DNA of 64,000 bases from DATKCT01 sp035513055 (GCA_035513055.1 DATKCT010000069.1:1-64000), one strand, 5' to 3'. Positions 1 through 11,200 are shown, counted from the first letter of the stretch. Made by a program: numbers and translations. The notes: a model not told the origin generated them from the letters alone.

Positions 1-1210
1 GAGCTGTGGGCCGAAACGGGCCGGAGGAATCACTCCGGGGCGGAGGAAGCTGCGTCCGCTGCCGCGACTGGAACGGAGTGAGCCGGTCCCCGGCTTTCTG
101 GGCGGGGGATTGGGATTGTGAGGTGATCGAAAAGGGCGAATGCTCCGCACCCGAAGGTTCCGCCGCCGCCTCATCTTCGTCTGGGAGTTCGACCACGCTT
201 ACTTCATCCTCTTCTGCGGCGAAGCCGGAGGAATCGGGAGGAGGGAGAATTTGCGGGAGTGAGGGCGGTGGGGTGCGCGGCTCGACAGCCGTCGCCGCGG
301 AGCGGAGCTGGGCGGCCGCCGAAGCGAGTTGACGGAGGGAGCTGGAGCGGTCTAAAGAACTGGGCGGCGGCAAATCCAGCCAAGGAACGCCGTCGCCCGC
401 CTGCTCCCGTAGCTCGGACTGACTTAGGGACTGAGGGCTTCCTATCCATGGGCCAGGTTCCGAGAATGGGTCGGCGGGCGCGGTTTGAGCCGGCTGATCC
501 GGGACGGTTTCGCTTTCTGAAAGTGCTGGTGGAGCTAACCAGGGGCTCGCAGCGGGGGAGGAAGGTTGCGGAGCGGGAACGGAGTCACATGCCAGGCGAG
601 CGGGCGGCGATTCCGGCTCCGGGAGGTCGTGGGAAGCCGGGGAAATCAGGAGTGGGCGGGTGAGGCGAACGGCTTCTCGCGCGTGGATCGAGCCCCGAAG
701 CGTGAGGATGACGCCAGTCAGATCCGCGGGCGGCGACTCGACCTCGGTGGAGGCCGGGCCGGAAGGCGCAGGTGTGGGGTGGTCAGAAGAACCCTTGGTG
801 GGAGGGGAATCCATGGCGGCGGAGGCGAGGTGAGGGGGAGCGACGTTCGACCGGGCGGCGCCCTCGAATCCTTGCGGCTCCGGCCGGGCCGGTTCCGGGA
901 ATGGCGAGAGCGCTTCCGGGGTTGGCACAGGTGGGGCGTTAAGGGGATCGAAAGAGTGATTCCGGCTCTCCGGCGGAAGCTGCCGTTGGGAGTCGAAAGG
1001 CGGCGGTTGATTCCGGAAGAGGCGTTTTCCGGCATAGGCGGCTCCGCCGAGAGCCATGAGCTTGACCAAGGTGTTGCGGCCTCCGCTGGCGACGACGCCA
1101 AGAGCGAGCCCGGCCAATCCGGCGGCAGCCATTTTCCCGGGACTCCGGGGAGGCACGGGAGGTGAAAGCGGATCGGGCTGAGGGGTGTCTGAAGGGGTGT
1201 TGGCCGACAT
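1..1210 (-). CDS. Proline/serine-rich hypothetical protein (C-terminus beyond left edge)
   Basis: Reading the minus strand from the ATG at 1208-1210 gives 403 codons with no stop to the window edge, so the gene is partial. The protein opens with a short Pro-rich segment. Residues about 27-61 form a glycine/alanine-rich hydrophobic stretch (motifs GLAGLALGVV and LMALGGAAYAGKRLF) that could be one or two membrane passes. The rest is low-complexity, rich in Pro, Ser, Ala and Glu, with an acidic patch near the visible end (EEDEVSVVELPDEDEA). I do not recognise a family. A long cytoplasmic or periplasmic disordered tail behind a membrane anchor is a reasonable reading. There is no clear ribosome-binding site. 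An inverted-repeat element lies 20 bp upstream of the start. The long open frame, and codon use like its neighbours, support real coding; function is unknown. Confidence 0.55.
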   Translation of the reverse strand, partial: MSANTPSDTPQPDPLSPPVPPRSPGKMAAAGLAGLALGVVASGGRNTLVKLMALGGAAYAGKRLFRNQPPPFDSQRQLPPESRNHSFDPLNAPPVPTPEALSPFPEPARPEPQGFEGAARSNVAPPHLASAAMDSPPTKGSSDHPTPAPSGPASTEVESPPADLTGVILTLRGSIHAREAVRLTRPLLISPASHDLPEPESPPARLACDSVPAPQPSSPAASPWLAPPALSESETVPDQPAQTAPADPFSEPGPWIGSPQSLSQSELREQAGDGVPWLDLPPPSSLDRSSSLRQLASAAAQLRSAATAVEPRTPPPSLPQILPPPDSSGFAAEEDEVSVVELPDEDEAAAEPSGAEHSPFSITSQSQSPAQKAGDRLTPFQSRQRTQLPPPRSDSSGPFRPTA

Positions 1211-1230
1211 CGCAGGTGGGCCGGTTCGAG

Positions 1231-1404
1231 CCCGCATTTCTCACACCTTTTCTGCGGCGGAGTAGTGCGCTCCATGATGACAGCGTTGCGCTTGCCTCGA
1301 GCTTGAACTGGGTCTCCTCACCCAGCTCCGCGCTCTCGGCGGCGCGCGTCTTGTCAGTATGGGGCTCGCCACGCCTCGCGACGAGGGGCCGTGAGAAATA
1401 CGGG
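1231..1404. mobile_element. MITE-like inverted-repeat element, copy A
   Basis: The element is bounded by CCCGCATTTCTCACACC on the left (from 1231) and by GTGAGAAATACGGG on the right (ending 1404), which is the same end in inverted orientation. The interior near 1289-1331 (CTTGCCTCGAGCTTGAACTG, then a stem GGGT...ACCC) and near 1373-1383 (GCCTCGCGACG) is recognisably related to copy B at 11891-12129. It therefore looks like a second, more diverged copy of one non-coding element rather than a chance palindrome. No transposase is encoded. Confidence 0.6.
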
Positions 1405-1802
1405 TTAGATCGTAGAATGCAACCCTTGCGCTGGCAACCGGGGAATCGGACGAGCGCCCGCCGCGCACTGTCTATGCGCCGATCGGGACAAGGAATTGGC
1501 GTTGAACGTTTTCATGGTTTTGGAATCAACGGCCAAGGGAAGCCGGAGGCTCTTGGACTGCGGCGAGAATCGCCGCTCTCTTTTGAGGCGTCTCGCGCCT
1601 TGAACTGGAGTAAGGATTGCTCGCGAGTTTTTGCCGACCTATTTCGCAAACGCCACAATAAGCAGCGCCCGCGGCGAGGCGTGAGGCGACCCGGCGGCCG
1701 GTCAGACAGCAATTGGCCGCGCTCGCGCTTCGCATACGCTTTCTGAGATCGAGAGACGGAGAAGTGTTGCGGCGCGGGCTGGGAACCACGACTGTCAGGC
1801 TC
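1405..1802. other. Intergenic stretch with a palindrome
   Basis: About 400 bases without a convincing gene lie between inverted-repeat copy A and the DUF885 gene. The clearest structure is a perfect 7-bp stem (GCGGCGA / TCGCCGC, loop GAA) at 1560-1576, within a longer GC-rich stretch that resembles an intergenic palindrome rather than a terminator, since no T-run follows. The promoter of the DUF885 gene presumably lies in the second half, but I see no convincing -35/-10 pair. Confidence 0.4.
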
Positions 1803-3593
1803 ATGTGGAGAAGGTCGCTGCTTTTCTTGCTAGGCGTTTCGGCGTTGATGGGGATGGCCGGTTGGGGCGTGGAACAGGGGGAAGCGCGATCCGGCGCGGG
1901 CCTGGACCCGAGTGCGGCCCCGATGCGGGCGTTGATTGAACGTTTCACCGAGGACTCCGCGATCTTCGCGCGGGCCCATCCTTCCGCCTTCGATCCGCAG
2001 CAACGCGAACGCCGCCTGGGTTTCCTTGCGGATTGGAGCGCCCGGCTGACGGAAGTGGATTTCGACGCATTGCCGGCTGATGGAAGAATCGACTATTTGC
2101 TGTTGCGCGACTACTTGAAGTTCGAGGGCAGCGACCTGGATTATCAGGGGCAGCAGATTGAGCAATTGGGCGAGTGGATTCCCTTCGCGGGGCGAGTCGT
2201 CGCCTTGGAATCGCGACGGCGTGCCATGACCCGGGTGGAAGGACGCTGGGCCGCAGGGGAGTTGGACGCGCTGGCGGAGGAAGTCATCGACGCGAAACGC
2301 GCCTTGGAGGCGCGTTTGACTGAGGCGGGAGAGATATCGATGGCGGATCGGCTGGCCGCTCACCGGAGCGCGCGGACGACCGAGCGCATGCGAGAGACGT
2401 TAGGACAATTTGACCGGTTTCATCGCGGCTATGATCCCGAGTACGACTGGTGGGCGGGCAAATCCGCGGAACAGTGCGCGGCGGCGATGGAAGATTATAT
2501 CCGCTGGCTGCGGGAGAAGGTGGCTGGGATTGCGGAAGATGAGAGGGACGGCGCGGTCCTGGGGGATCCGGTGGGTCGAGAGGCGCTTGAGCGCATGTTG
2601 CGGCGGGAATGGATTCCCTACACGCCGGAAGAATTGTTGGACGTGGGATGGGCGGAGTACCGCTGGTGCGAGCAGGAAATGAAACAGGCGGCGGAGCAGC
2701 TTGGTTTTGGGGAGGACTGGAAGCGGGCGCTCGACCAGGTCAAGGCGCTGCATGAGGAACCGGGTAACCAACCGGCCTTGATCCGGGAGCTGGCGGAAGA
2801 GGCGGTCCGTTTCCTCCAAGAGCGCGAATTGGCGACCATTCCTCCGTTATGTCTGGAAACGTGGCGCATGGAAATGATGTCGCCGGAACGTCAGAAGGTG
2901 AATCCCTATTTCACCGGGGGAGAGGTGATATCGGTGTCGTTTCCCACGGAGGCGATGGATTACGACGACAAGTTGATGAGCATGCGGGGAAACAACCGCC
3001 ACTTTTGCCGGGCTACCGTTCATCACGAACTCATTCCCGGACACCACTTGCAGTTATTCATGGGCAAACGCTACCGGGCCTACCGCGCGCCTTTCCGGAC
3101 GCCGTTTTTCGTAGAGGGCTGGCCCTTGTATTGGGAGATGTTGCTGTGGGACTTGGGTTTTGCGCAGTCGGCGGAGGACCGGATGGGGATGTTGTTTTGG
3201 CGGACCCACCGCTGCGCTCGCATCGTTTTCTCTCTGAGCTTTCACCTCGGCAAGATGACGGCGGACGAAGCCATTGACTTTTTGGTCGAGAAAGTGGGGC
3301 ATGAGCGGCGCAACGCCGTCGCGGAAGTGCGGCGTTCGGTCATCGGAAGTTACGAACCTCTCTATCAAGCTGCTTATATGCTGGGCGGATTGCAGATCCG
3401 GGCCTTGCGCGGCGAACTGGTGGGTCCGGATCGACTAACGGACAAGGCTTTTCATGACGCGATGCTGCGGGAGGGGGCGATACCGGTGGAACTGATCCGG
3501 GCCATGCTGTCGGGGGAGGAACTCAAGCGGGAGTCGAAGCCGGTTTGGCGATTTTACGGCGACCCTCCGAAGAATGCGGGGCCGGAGAAATGA
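1803..3593 (+). CDS. Secreted DUF885 family protein (putative zinc peptidase)
   Basis: A 596-residue protein of the DUF885 family, a group of predicted metal-dependent peptidase-like proteins. The family signature is present at residues 407-415 as HHELIPGHH, followed by LQ and a short downstream FVEGWPLYWE segment that typically supplies the third metal ligand. I choose the ATG at 1803 rather than an in-frame upstream start at 1713, because it gives a normal signal peptide (MWRRSLLFLLGVSALMGMAG) and the upstream 30 codons are Arg-rich. The length fits the family. It is probably exported and acts in the periplasm or at the surface on unknown peptides. It stands alone: an inverted-repeat element lies upstream and a strong hairpin follows the stop directly. 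Family assignment is secure; substrate is unknown. Confidence 0.88.
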   Translation: MWRRSLLFLLGVSALMGMAGWGVEQGEARSGAGLDPSAAPMRALIERFTEDSAIFARAHPSAFDPQQRERRLGFLADWSARLTEVDFDALPADGRIDYLLLRDYLKFEGSDLDYQGQQIEQLGEWIPFAGRVVALESRRRAMTRVEGRWAAGELDALAEEVIDAKRALEARLTEAGEISMADRLAAHRSARTTERMRETLGQFDRFHRGYDPEYDWWAGKSAEQCAAAMEDYIRWLREKVAGIAEDERDGAVLGDPVGREALERMLRREWIPYTPEELLDVGWAEYRWCEQEMKQAAEQLGFGEDWKRALDQVKALHEEPGNQPALIRELAEEAVRFLQERELATIPPLCLETWRMEMMSPERQKVNPYFTGGEVISVSFPTEAMDYDDKLMSMRGNNRHFCRATVHHELIPGHHLQLFMGKRYRAYRAPFRTPFFVEGWPLYWEMLLWDLGFAQSAEDRMGMLFWRTHRCARIVFSLSFHLGKMTADEAIDFLVEKVGHERRNAVAEVRRSVIGSYEPLYQAAYMLGGLQIRALRGELVGPDRLTDKAFHDAMLREGAIPVELIRAMLSGEELKRESKPVWRFYGDPPKNAGPEK

Positions 3594-3598
3594 CGGCG

Positions 3599-3624
3599 CA
3601 GCGCCCTTCCTGCGGAGGGCGCTG
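3599..3624 (+). terminator. Hairpin directly after DUF885 gene
   Basis: A perfect 9-bp stem CAGCGCCCT / AGGGCGCTG with an 8-base loop starts five bases after the stop codon at 3591-3593. There is no T-run, so it is either a non-canonical terminator or an mRNA 3'-end stabiliser. The rest of the gap to 3866 contains an A-run near 3727-3736 but no gene that I can support. Confidence 0.45.
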
Positions 3625-3866
3625 AGCCGGGCCGTGGGACGATCTTCGAGGTTGGGTCTCCGGCCGTCCAGTCGAACCTCAAGGGGCCATGGAGGACGCC
3701 GGTGGGCCGGCGCTTCTGCGGAGGGGCTCGCGCAAAAAAAAAGGGAAAGGTCGAGGAGCATTGACGGTGCGATCTGCAGTCCCAGGCATTCCTTATTGCT
3801 GACGCTCGACCGGTTCATGCAGATGTCAGCTTGACAAGTCGGCGATCGAATGTCGGGTGGGGCCCC

Positions 3867-6800
3867 ATGGATTGCTTCCTCCGTCTTCGCCTCTTGGCGC
3901 TGGTCATCGTCACCGCCTTTGTCACTTCTCATTCGCACGCACAGAGCATCCCGGATGGGATTGCCGGCCCTTCGGGCAGCGGGTTAGAACCCGGATTCCG
4001 GGTGCGATCCGTCCAAGGCCCGACGGCTCCGGAGGACCAGAACAGCGGATTGCCGGTGACCCTGAACCGGGGCATTTTCCAACTCAACGGGACGCTGACC
4101 GATGACAGCGGCGCTCCTTTGGCGAACGAGGCTCAGGCGGGTCCCAACGACGACGGTTCTTTCACCGTCGAGACAATCAATTTCGAGCGGACGGCGCTCG
4201 ACGAGAGCGAGGGACCGGTCACCAACTTCCCGGACAATGCCCTTTTCCCTGGAATTCCGGGACCTACGGCCCACACGACCAACTTCACCACGGAAGTCTT
4301 CGCCTTCCTGGAACTTCCAGCGGGCGAGCACACGTTCGGCGGTCAGGTTTGGATCGAGCGCACCGACACAATCGGGACTGATTTCTTCGTCGCGTTGACG
4401 GGGAGCAATCCTCGCGATTTCTTTTCGACACAGTTAGGACAGTTCGTCAAGTCGCCCGACGCCCCTCCTTTTTCTTCGGTCCCGGACGATTACGAGTTCA
4501 CCTTTACGGCTCCTGAAGACGGTCTCTATCCGTTCCGGCTCGTCTTTGTTCAGGACGTCCGGGGCGCCGCGCTCGAGTGGTATTCGGTGGACGAGGCGAG
4601 CGGGGACAGGATCCTCATCAACGACCCCGCCGACCCGCGGGCCGTTCAGGCCTTTCAGGGCAGCACCGCGGTCAATCACAACCATCCCTACATCGCCGAG
4701 GTGCGCCCGCAGCCCGGATCATCGGGGATCCCGGCTGGGGATAAGATCGAGATTCTCCTGATCGACGACGCCGCATTGGTGGCTCAGAACTCGATCGAAC
4801 TTTTTCTCAACGGCGTTGAGATCACCGACGACTCAGACATCAGTTATACCGGGGGACGGACCAGCATCAGTTATCAGCCCAATCCGGCGCGCACGGACCT
4901 TGGAAATGCGGTCCGATTGGTCTACAGCGACACAGCCGGGCGCAATTTCGAGCGGGAATGGGAATTCGAGATTTCCGGCGGCGTCGGCGTGACCATCGTC
5001 ACGGGGCAATGGGACTTCAATGACGGCGATCTGAGCGCAACGGAAGGCCGCGATCTCGAGTATCTCTCGGACTTAGCGCGGGATGAAACGCAGTTCGGCT
5101 CGACCACGGATTTTGGCATTGCTGATTTCGAGGATGGCCCCGGAAACGTGATGTTTGTTCCCGAAACGGTCAGCAACCGCATCGGCTACGTGATGTATCA
5201 CGGGATGGGCCCTAACGGAGGCGGCACGCTGGTGAACCAATACACGCTGTTGATGGATGTCATGATCTGTCCGGCGGGCCCTGGCGCGGCGGGGATCATC
5301 CAAATCGACTCTCCGCGGTGGACGGGAGAAGGAGAAATTCCCAACAGCGGCGACAGCGATTATTTCTGGCAGGGCAACAACATGGGGCAAGGCACCGGAG
5401 GCTACAATGGCACCGGGATTTTCACTCCCGACGAGTGGCACCGCATTGTTTTCGCGGTGGACCTGGCGGCCGATCCGCCGTTGGTCACAAAGTACGTCGA
5501 CGGGATTAAACAGGATGATTGGGTGCAGCGGAATATCGACCAGGAACGCCGGGCCCTTCACGCGGAGTATGCCATCCTTTTCACCGATGGGGATCAGGAC
5601 GAACAGCGGTGCTGGTACGTCAACAGCGTTCAGATTCGCGAGGGCAAGATGGCGGACATCGAGATCGAGTTGCTGGGCGGTCCCACCGCCGACGGGCTCC
5701 CGGTCTCGAGCTTTGACGATCCTAACCTCTCCATCCGGCGCCGCAACATTTTTGGAGAGTTAGGGCAGAATCCGGGACTTCAGACACGAGGAATCATCGC
5801 CTACAACAGCGGCGAAAGCGCCGATCTCGTCATCGAGAGCGCCACGCTGACGGGTCCTGAGCAAGCTTTCTACAATGTGGTCTCCATTCCGGGGCCGCTG
5901 GCTCCGGCCACGGAGGGAAGTATTGTCGTGGAGTTCGATCCACAAGGTGAATCCCGTCTCTTCGAGGCGACCTTAGAGGTGGCGAGCAACGACGCAGGCG
6001 ATCCGCTCATCACCGTCGACCTGAGCGCGCGGGTCGACAGCGCTGCCGGGCTGGTGGCGCACTACCGCATGGATGAGACGGAAGGCGATGTGATGGTGGA
6101 TTCTTCAGGTCAGCGCTACGACGGCTCCTACGGGGCCGCGGGAACGGGATCGTTCGAACTCGGCCAGAGTGGACTCGCCACTGGAAACGCCGTGCGCTTC
6201 AGCGACGGCGGCTCGGCCGCGGATGGCGGGGGCGGATTTGGTCAATTGGCGGCTGACGCCAGTATTCCGTCGCTGCAAAGCATGACCCTTTCGATGTGGG
6301 TGGAACAGGATCCCGCGGATCAAGGCGCCTCGATGCTTTTGGCCAAAGGGGTGGCAGCGGGCGATCCCTTCGCTCTCGCCACCAATGTTGTGGGAGAAAG
6401 CAACCCGGTGCTCTGGTTTGTCCAAGAAGCCCCGATCATCCAGACCGAGCCGGTGCTGAACACCGGGCAGACCCATCACGTGGTGGTGACGCATCTGGAC
6501 GAGAACGGCTTGGCGCCGGGCGCCACGCGCACTCGGGTTTACGTCGATGGTCAACTCGTGGACGAAGTCCTCGAACCGAGCGGATACGAGGATGTGGCTC
6601 CATCGGTCATTCAGATCGGCGCGCTCAACGGCGGGTTCGGATTCACCGGAGTCATCGATGACGTGCAGATCTACTCGCGCGAATTATCGGACGAGGAAGT
6701 GGCCTTTCTTTTCAACAATCCGGGAGAGCCGATCTCCTCGACAGGGCCGGGCGCGCAGTTTTACCCGATTGCTTCGATCACCTCTTCCACGGCGGGCGAC

Positions 6801-8132
6801 GATCTCTTCCCGGTGTCGAACCTGATTCAGGGACCGGGCGTTGGCTTCAGTGGCCAGGCGCCGTTCGAGAAGCTGATCAGCGGCGATACCGGCAACTGGG
6901 TGACCGCGGCGCCCGGCGGGTTTCCTTCCGACTACATCGCCGTGGCCGGCATGCCGGTTCTGACTCTCGATTTGGGCAGCGACGTCTTGCTCTCAGAAAT
7001 CAGCGTGTGGGGATACGATTCCAGCAATGCCAACGGGGCGAGCGCATTCCAGCTCCGGTTCGCCACTGCCGCGGAAGGCCCAGAGGGTTTTGGGACTTCG
7101 ATCGCCTACTCGCCGGCCTTCAACCTCAGCAACGATGACTCGAATCAGCGACAGAGTCATCTTTTCGAGCAGGGCGTAACGGCGCGGTATGTCGAGTTCA
7201 CGGTCACCGACAACCACTTTGTGGCGCCCGGCGACGGCAGCGGCGGGGAAACGCCCGGCGGCGACCGCGCCGGTCTTGGCGAGATTGCTTTCGAGATTCT
7301 CGAGGAATCGCCGCCCGTGAATATCCTGGTCAATGGATCGTTCGAGGAGCCGGTGCTCGGAAACATCAACACCAACAACTTGGGCACGGTCCCCACCGGT
7401 TGGAGCCAGACCGGAGCGGACGCCACGTGGAACATGATCCGGAACGACGGCACGCCCTATGCCAGCGGCGTCGATATGGCCGCGGATGGTTCGCAGATCG
7501 TCGATCTGAACGGCGTTTTTGACCTGTTCCAAAACTTCACTCTCACAGGGCCGTCTAATGTCACGTTCGGCGCTTCGTTCGCCAATCGCGAGGGGCACGA
7601 CGGCTCGGCGCCATCGACCGTAGGCATTTACGACGCTACCGGCGCAACCCTGCTTTCCCCGCTGGTTTCCGTGGATACCTCCGCCGATCCGACGCCTTCG
7701 GAAGTTTGGAGAGCGGGTGAAGCCACGGTGATGAATTTGCAGCCAGGCGAATACCAACTGCGCATCGCCTTGAATAACTTCAACAATGTGGACGCCGTGT
7801 TCGCGCATGTCTCGCCGGGAGTGATCATTCCCGGAGAAATCGATTCGGATGGGGATGGCGTGTCCGACGCCGCGGAAGCCGTGGCCGGGACCGATCCCAA
7901 CGACGCTTCTTCGTTCCTCCGGGTGACTGCAACGAATCGTGCCGGTGGCGCCCAAACAATCGAGTGGTCGTCGGTCGAAGGCAGATCCTACGATGTCGCG
8001 TTCTCCGAAGACTTGATTACTTGGACCAGGATCAACGAGGCGCCCATCGCTGGAGTGGATGGTGTAACCTCCTTCGAGGATACCGTCGACCGCGGCCCCA
8101 ACGGCCACTACAGGGCGGTGGTCCTTCCTTAG
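3867..8132 (+). CDS. Large secreted LamG-domain protein with calcium-binding repeat
   Basis: A predicted 1421-residue exported protein. The ATG at 3867 gives a clean signal peptide (MDCFLRLRLLALVIVTAFV, cleavage near SHAQS); a TTG 12 codons upstream is possible but spoils it. The first 600 residues are beta-rich repeats with a segment near WDFNDGDLSATEG typical of planctomycete and verrucomicrobial surface proteins. Residues about 620-725 look like an immunoglobulin-type ASPM/choice-of-anchor segment. Residues about 727-950 are a concanavalin-like LamG domain (GLVAHYRMDETEGD, MTLSMWV, RVYVDGQLVD, IDDVQIYSREL). A discoidin-like beta-sandwich and a second carbohydrate-binding-like sandwich follow. 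Near residue 1326 there is a thrombospondin-3-type calcium motif (DSDGDGVSDAAE, GTDPNDASS), then a roughly 70-residue C-terminal domain common in this phylum. Role inferred: surface adhesion or polysaccharide binding. No catalytic domain is visible. Confidence 0.82.
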   Translation: MDCFLRLRLLALVIVTAFVTSHSHAQSIPDGIAGPSGSGLEPGFRVRSVQGPTAPEDQNSGLPVTLNRGIFQLNGTLTDDSGAPLANEAQAGPNDDGSFTVETINFERTALDESEGPVTNFPDNALFPGIPGPTAHTTNFTTEVFAFLELPAGEHTFGGQVWIERTDTIGTDFFVALTGSNPRDFFSTQLGQFVKSPDAPPFSSVPDDYEFTFTAPEDGLYPFRLVFVQDVRGAALEWYSVDEASGDRILINDPADPRAVQAFQGSTAVNHNHPYIAEVRPQPGSSGIPAGDKIEILLIDDAALVAQNSIELFLNGVEITDDSDISYTGGRTSISYQPNPARTDLGNAVRLVYSDTAGRNFEREWEFEISGGVGVTIVTGQWDFNDGDLSATEGRDLEYLSDLARDETQFGSTTDFGIADFEDGPGNVMFVPETVSNRIGYVMYHGMGPNGGGTLVNQYTLLMDVMICPAGPGAAGIIQIDSPRWTGEGEIPNSGDSDYFWQGNNMGQGTGGYNGTGIFTPDEWHRIVFAVDLAADPPLVTKYVDGIKQDDWVQRNIDQERRALHAEYAILFTDGDQDEQRCWYVNSVQIREGKMADIEIELLGGPTADGLPVSSFDDPNLSIRRRNIFGELGQNPGLQTRGIIAYNSGESADLVIESATLTGPEQAFYNVVSIPGPLAPATEGSIVVEFDPQGESRLFEATLEVASNDAGDPLITVDLSARVDSAAGLVAHYRMDETEGDVMVDSSGQRYDGSYGAAGTGSFELGQSGLATGNAVRFSDGGSAADGGGGFGQLAADASIPSLQSMTLSMWVEQDPADQGASMLLAKGVAAGDPFALATNVVGESNPVLWFVQEAPIIQTEPVLNTGQTHHVVVTHLDENGLAPGATRTRVYVDGQLVDEVLEPSGYEDVAPSVIQIGALNGGFGFTGVIDDVQIYSRELSDEEVAFLFNNPGEPISSTGPGAQFYPIASITSSTAGDDLFPVSNLIQGPGVGFSGQAPFEKLISGDTGNWVTAAPGGFPSDYIAVAGMPVLTLDLGSDVLLSEISVWGYDSSNANGASAFQLRFATAAEGPEGFGTSIAYSPAFNLSNDDSNQRQSHLFEQGVTARYVEFTVTDNHFVAPGDGSGGETPGGDRAGLGEIAFEILEESPPVNILVNGSFEEPVLGNINTNNLGTVPTGWSQTGADATWNMIRNDGTPYASGVDMAADGSQIVDLNGVFDLFQNFTLTGPSNVTFGASFANREGHDGSAPSTVGIYDATGATLLSPLVSVDTSADPTPSEVWRAGEATVMNLQPGEYQLRIALNNFNNVDAVFAHVSPGVIIPGEIDSDGDGVSDAAEAVAGTDPNDASSFLRVTATNRAGGAQTIEWSSVEGRSYDVAFSEDLITWTRINEAPIAGVDGVTSFEDTVDRGPNGHYRAVVLP

Positions 8133-8296
8133 ATTGGAGAGGACGGGGTGTGGTGAAGACGCCCGTTTTCCGGGTTCCTCACACTGATGAACGTTTCATG
8201 GGCGTTCTCAGTCTCATCTGGTATGCTCCCGCCGCCTCTCGTCCTCCTTGATGGCGGGATCATCGAGCGGCATTGTAGGACTGGACTCGACCCCGC

Positions 8297-11200
8297 ATGC
8301 CCATCGATCCTCTCGTCGACCCTTACGTGCTCCTTGGGCGCGTCGTCACCATGAGCCGGAATCCGGCTCCGGAAGGTGTAGTCGGCGACGGCGCGATCTA
8401 CATCCGGGACGGAACGATTCACGCCGTTCTGGAGGAGAAGGACCCGGCTCCGGCCGGGTTCGAGAATGCCGGGCGGTTGCGTGTGGGCGGGACGATCTAC
8501 CCCGGTCTCATCGAATTGCACAATCATTTGTCCTACAACGCCATCCCGCTCTGGCAGGTTCCCCGCACGTACATGCACAGCGGGCATTGGCAGGGCACCG
8601 ACGAGTACAAGGCGAACGTGACCAAACCGGCGATGGTGCTGGCGAACACGGCGGGCAATGCGGAAGCCCTGGTGCGCTTTGTCGAGTGCCGCAGCCTATT
8701 TGGCGGCGTCACCACATCGCAGGGGATCACGCTTCAGGCGAATTCCGGGATCCGGAAGCTTTACCGGGGACTGGTGCGCAACGTCGAAGCGCCGGACATC
8801 CCCGGGCTTCCCAGCGCCAAGCCGAAGATCGGAGCGCCGGACAAAGACCTCGAAGTCTATGTCGAGAAGCTCAGGGCGGCTCCGCGATGCTATTTGCAGC
8901 ACCTGAGCGAGGGCATCAACGATGGGACGCACAACAGCGCGCTCAAGCAGTTCACCGGTCTCCAGCGGAGTGACGGAAGCTGGGCCTTATTCCAGTCGTT
9001 ATGCGGCGTGCACAGCACAGCGTTGCGACCCGGGGATTTTGCGGTGCTGGCGGCACACGGCGCTTCGATCGTTTGGTCTCCGCTGAGCAACTACCTGCTC
9101 TACGGAGGCACGACCGACGTGAGATCGGCCAAGGCGGCGGGAGTTCCGATCGCACTGGGCTCGGATTGGTCTCCGAGCGGCAGCAAGAATCTTCTGGGCG
9201 AAGTCAAGGTGGCCGCCATCATCAGCGAGGAGCTGGGTCAACTTTTCACCTTTAGGGAGTTGTGCGAAATGATGACCGTTACGCCGGCCCGGATTTTGGG
9301 CTGGGACGCCAAGCTGGGAAGCATTGAAGCCGGCAAGCTGGCCGATCTGATTGTGGTCGACGACGCGACCGGCGATCCGTTCGAACATTTGGTCAACGCT
9401 AGGGAAACGAGCCTCACTATGGTTATGATCGGGGGCATACCGCGCCTGGGTCAATCCCGGGTGATGAAGCGCTTTGGAGCGGCCGGTCTCGAGGAAGTTC
9501 AGATTGGACGCTCGAAGCGGATCTTGGACTTGAGGACCCAGCCGGGAGATGTGGATCTCGTATTCACGCTCGCCGAGGCGAAACAGAAGTTGGCCGATAC
9601 GCTCGCCAACCTCCCCATGCACGCAAGCGATCTCGATGACGCGATCGCGGTGGGTTGGACGCCGGGCGTCGAATTGACCGCATCGGGTTTGAGCGAGGAT
9701 CTCATGCCGGCAGGCTGGACAGAGCCGAAACACCGGGTCGTCCTCGAATTCGAGGAAGAAGCCGGTGAAAGCGCGTTTATCGCCGCCTTGAGAGCAGGCG
9801 ATCTGGCCGACTGGGTCGCGCCGATGGAGCTGGAAGGGATGACAGCGGCGGACGACCCGAAGTTCTTCCGGAAGCTGATGGCATCGGTGAATCTTCCCCA
9901 GTTTATCAAGGAAAAGCTTCCGGCGCGGCACGGTCTAACGCTTGCGGCGCCTGGCGAAGGCGAATTGAACGTCGAGAACTCCTCCGGACACCTGGTTGCG
10001 CGCCCGGAGGATTCCATCGAACTCCGGCGCTACCTCGACGAGAAGACGCGGTTGGACGACGAGTCCCGAAAACGCATCATTGAACAGGCGATCCTGTTGC
10101 TGGATCGTTATTATGTCCATCTGCCCATGAAGCGCACGATGCACGCCGTCGATCCCGTGCAACGCCTTCGCAATCTGGATCACGAGCTGCAGCAATCCCG
10201 GGGGAACCCGATGTCGGATCTGGACTTTCATCGGGAGATGATCAGCGTCTTTGACTCGCTGCGCGATCTGCACACCTGCTATCGGTTGCCCCGGCCCTTT
10301 CGCGGCAAGGTGGCGTGGCTTCCCTACCTAATCGAGGAGTGCGCCGGCGAGGACGGCGTCAGGCGATTCATCATCTCGAAGGTTGTCGGCGAGCCCGTCC
10401 AAGACCGGTTCAGACCGGGCGTCGAGGTCCTTTATTGGAACGGTGTTCCCATCGAGCGTTATGTCCGCGCTTTGGCCCGGAGGATGCCGGGCGGGAACGC
10501 TGCCGCGCGACGCGCTCGGGCCATGAATTCGTTAACCCTGCGATCGCTGACGCGGGGGCAGATTCCGGATGCCGATTGGGTCACGCTGACTTACAGAGCC
10601 GCAGGCGGCGACGAACGCGAATACAGGCAGGCTTGGCTCCTCTTCGAGCCCCGCATGGGGTATCGCAATCTGTCTCCCGAAAATTTCGGATTGGTCGCGG
10701 CCAGTGGTCTCGGTCTCGACGATCACACCGACGACCTCCAACTGGCAAAGAAGGCGCTGTTTGCCTCGGCCCAGGTTATCGAGGAGGAGCGTCTGCAAGC
10801 GGGAGGCGACTTGAAACCCGCTCGCGGGAATGATATCCCGAGCAGGCTTCCGACGACCTTCAGGGCACGTCACGTCACGGGCCCCAACCGCAAAAAGTAT
10901 GGTTATTTGAGGATATTCAGCTTCAACGTCGACGACGCCGACTTGTTTGTGGACGAATTCGAGCGGCTGCTCGGCGAGTTTTCGCAGAACGGTCTCATCA
11001 TCGACATTCGAGGCAACGGCGGCGGGCTCATCCATGCCGCGGAACGCGCCCTCGAACTGCTGAGCCCAGTGCCGATCGAGCCTGAACCCGCCCAGTTTAT
11101 CAATACACCGGCCACGTTGCGACTCTGCCGGGCCCATGGCGAATCCGTGCGCCTTCCCGGATTGGCGCTCAAGCCGTGGCTCAGGTCGATGGAACGATCG

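Noticed and set aside
6993..8108. A 371-codon minus-strand open frame
   Set aside because: Antisense to the end of the LamG protein, whose calcium motif and C-terminal domain are convincing in the plus strand.
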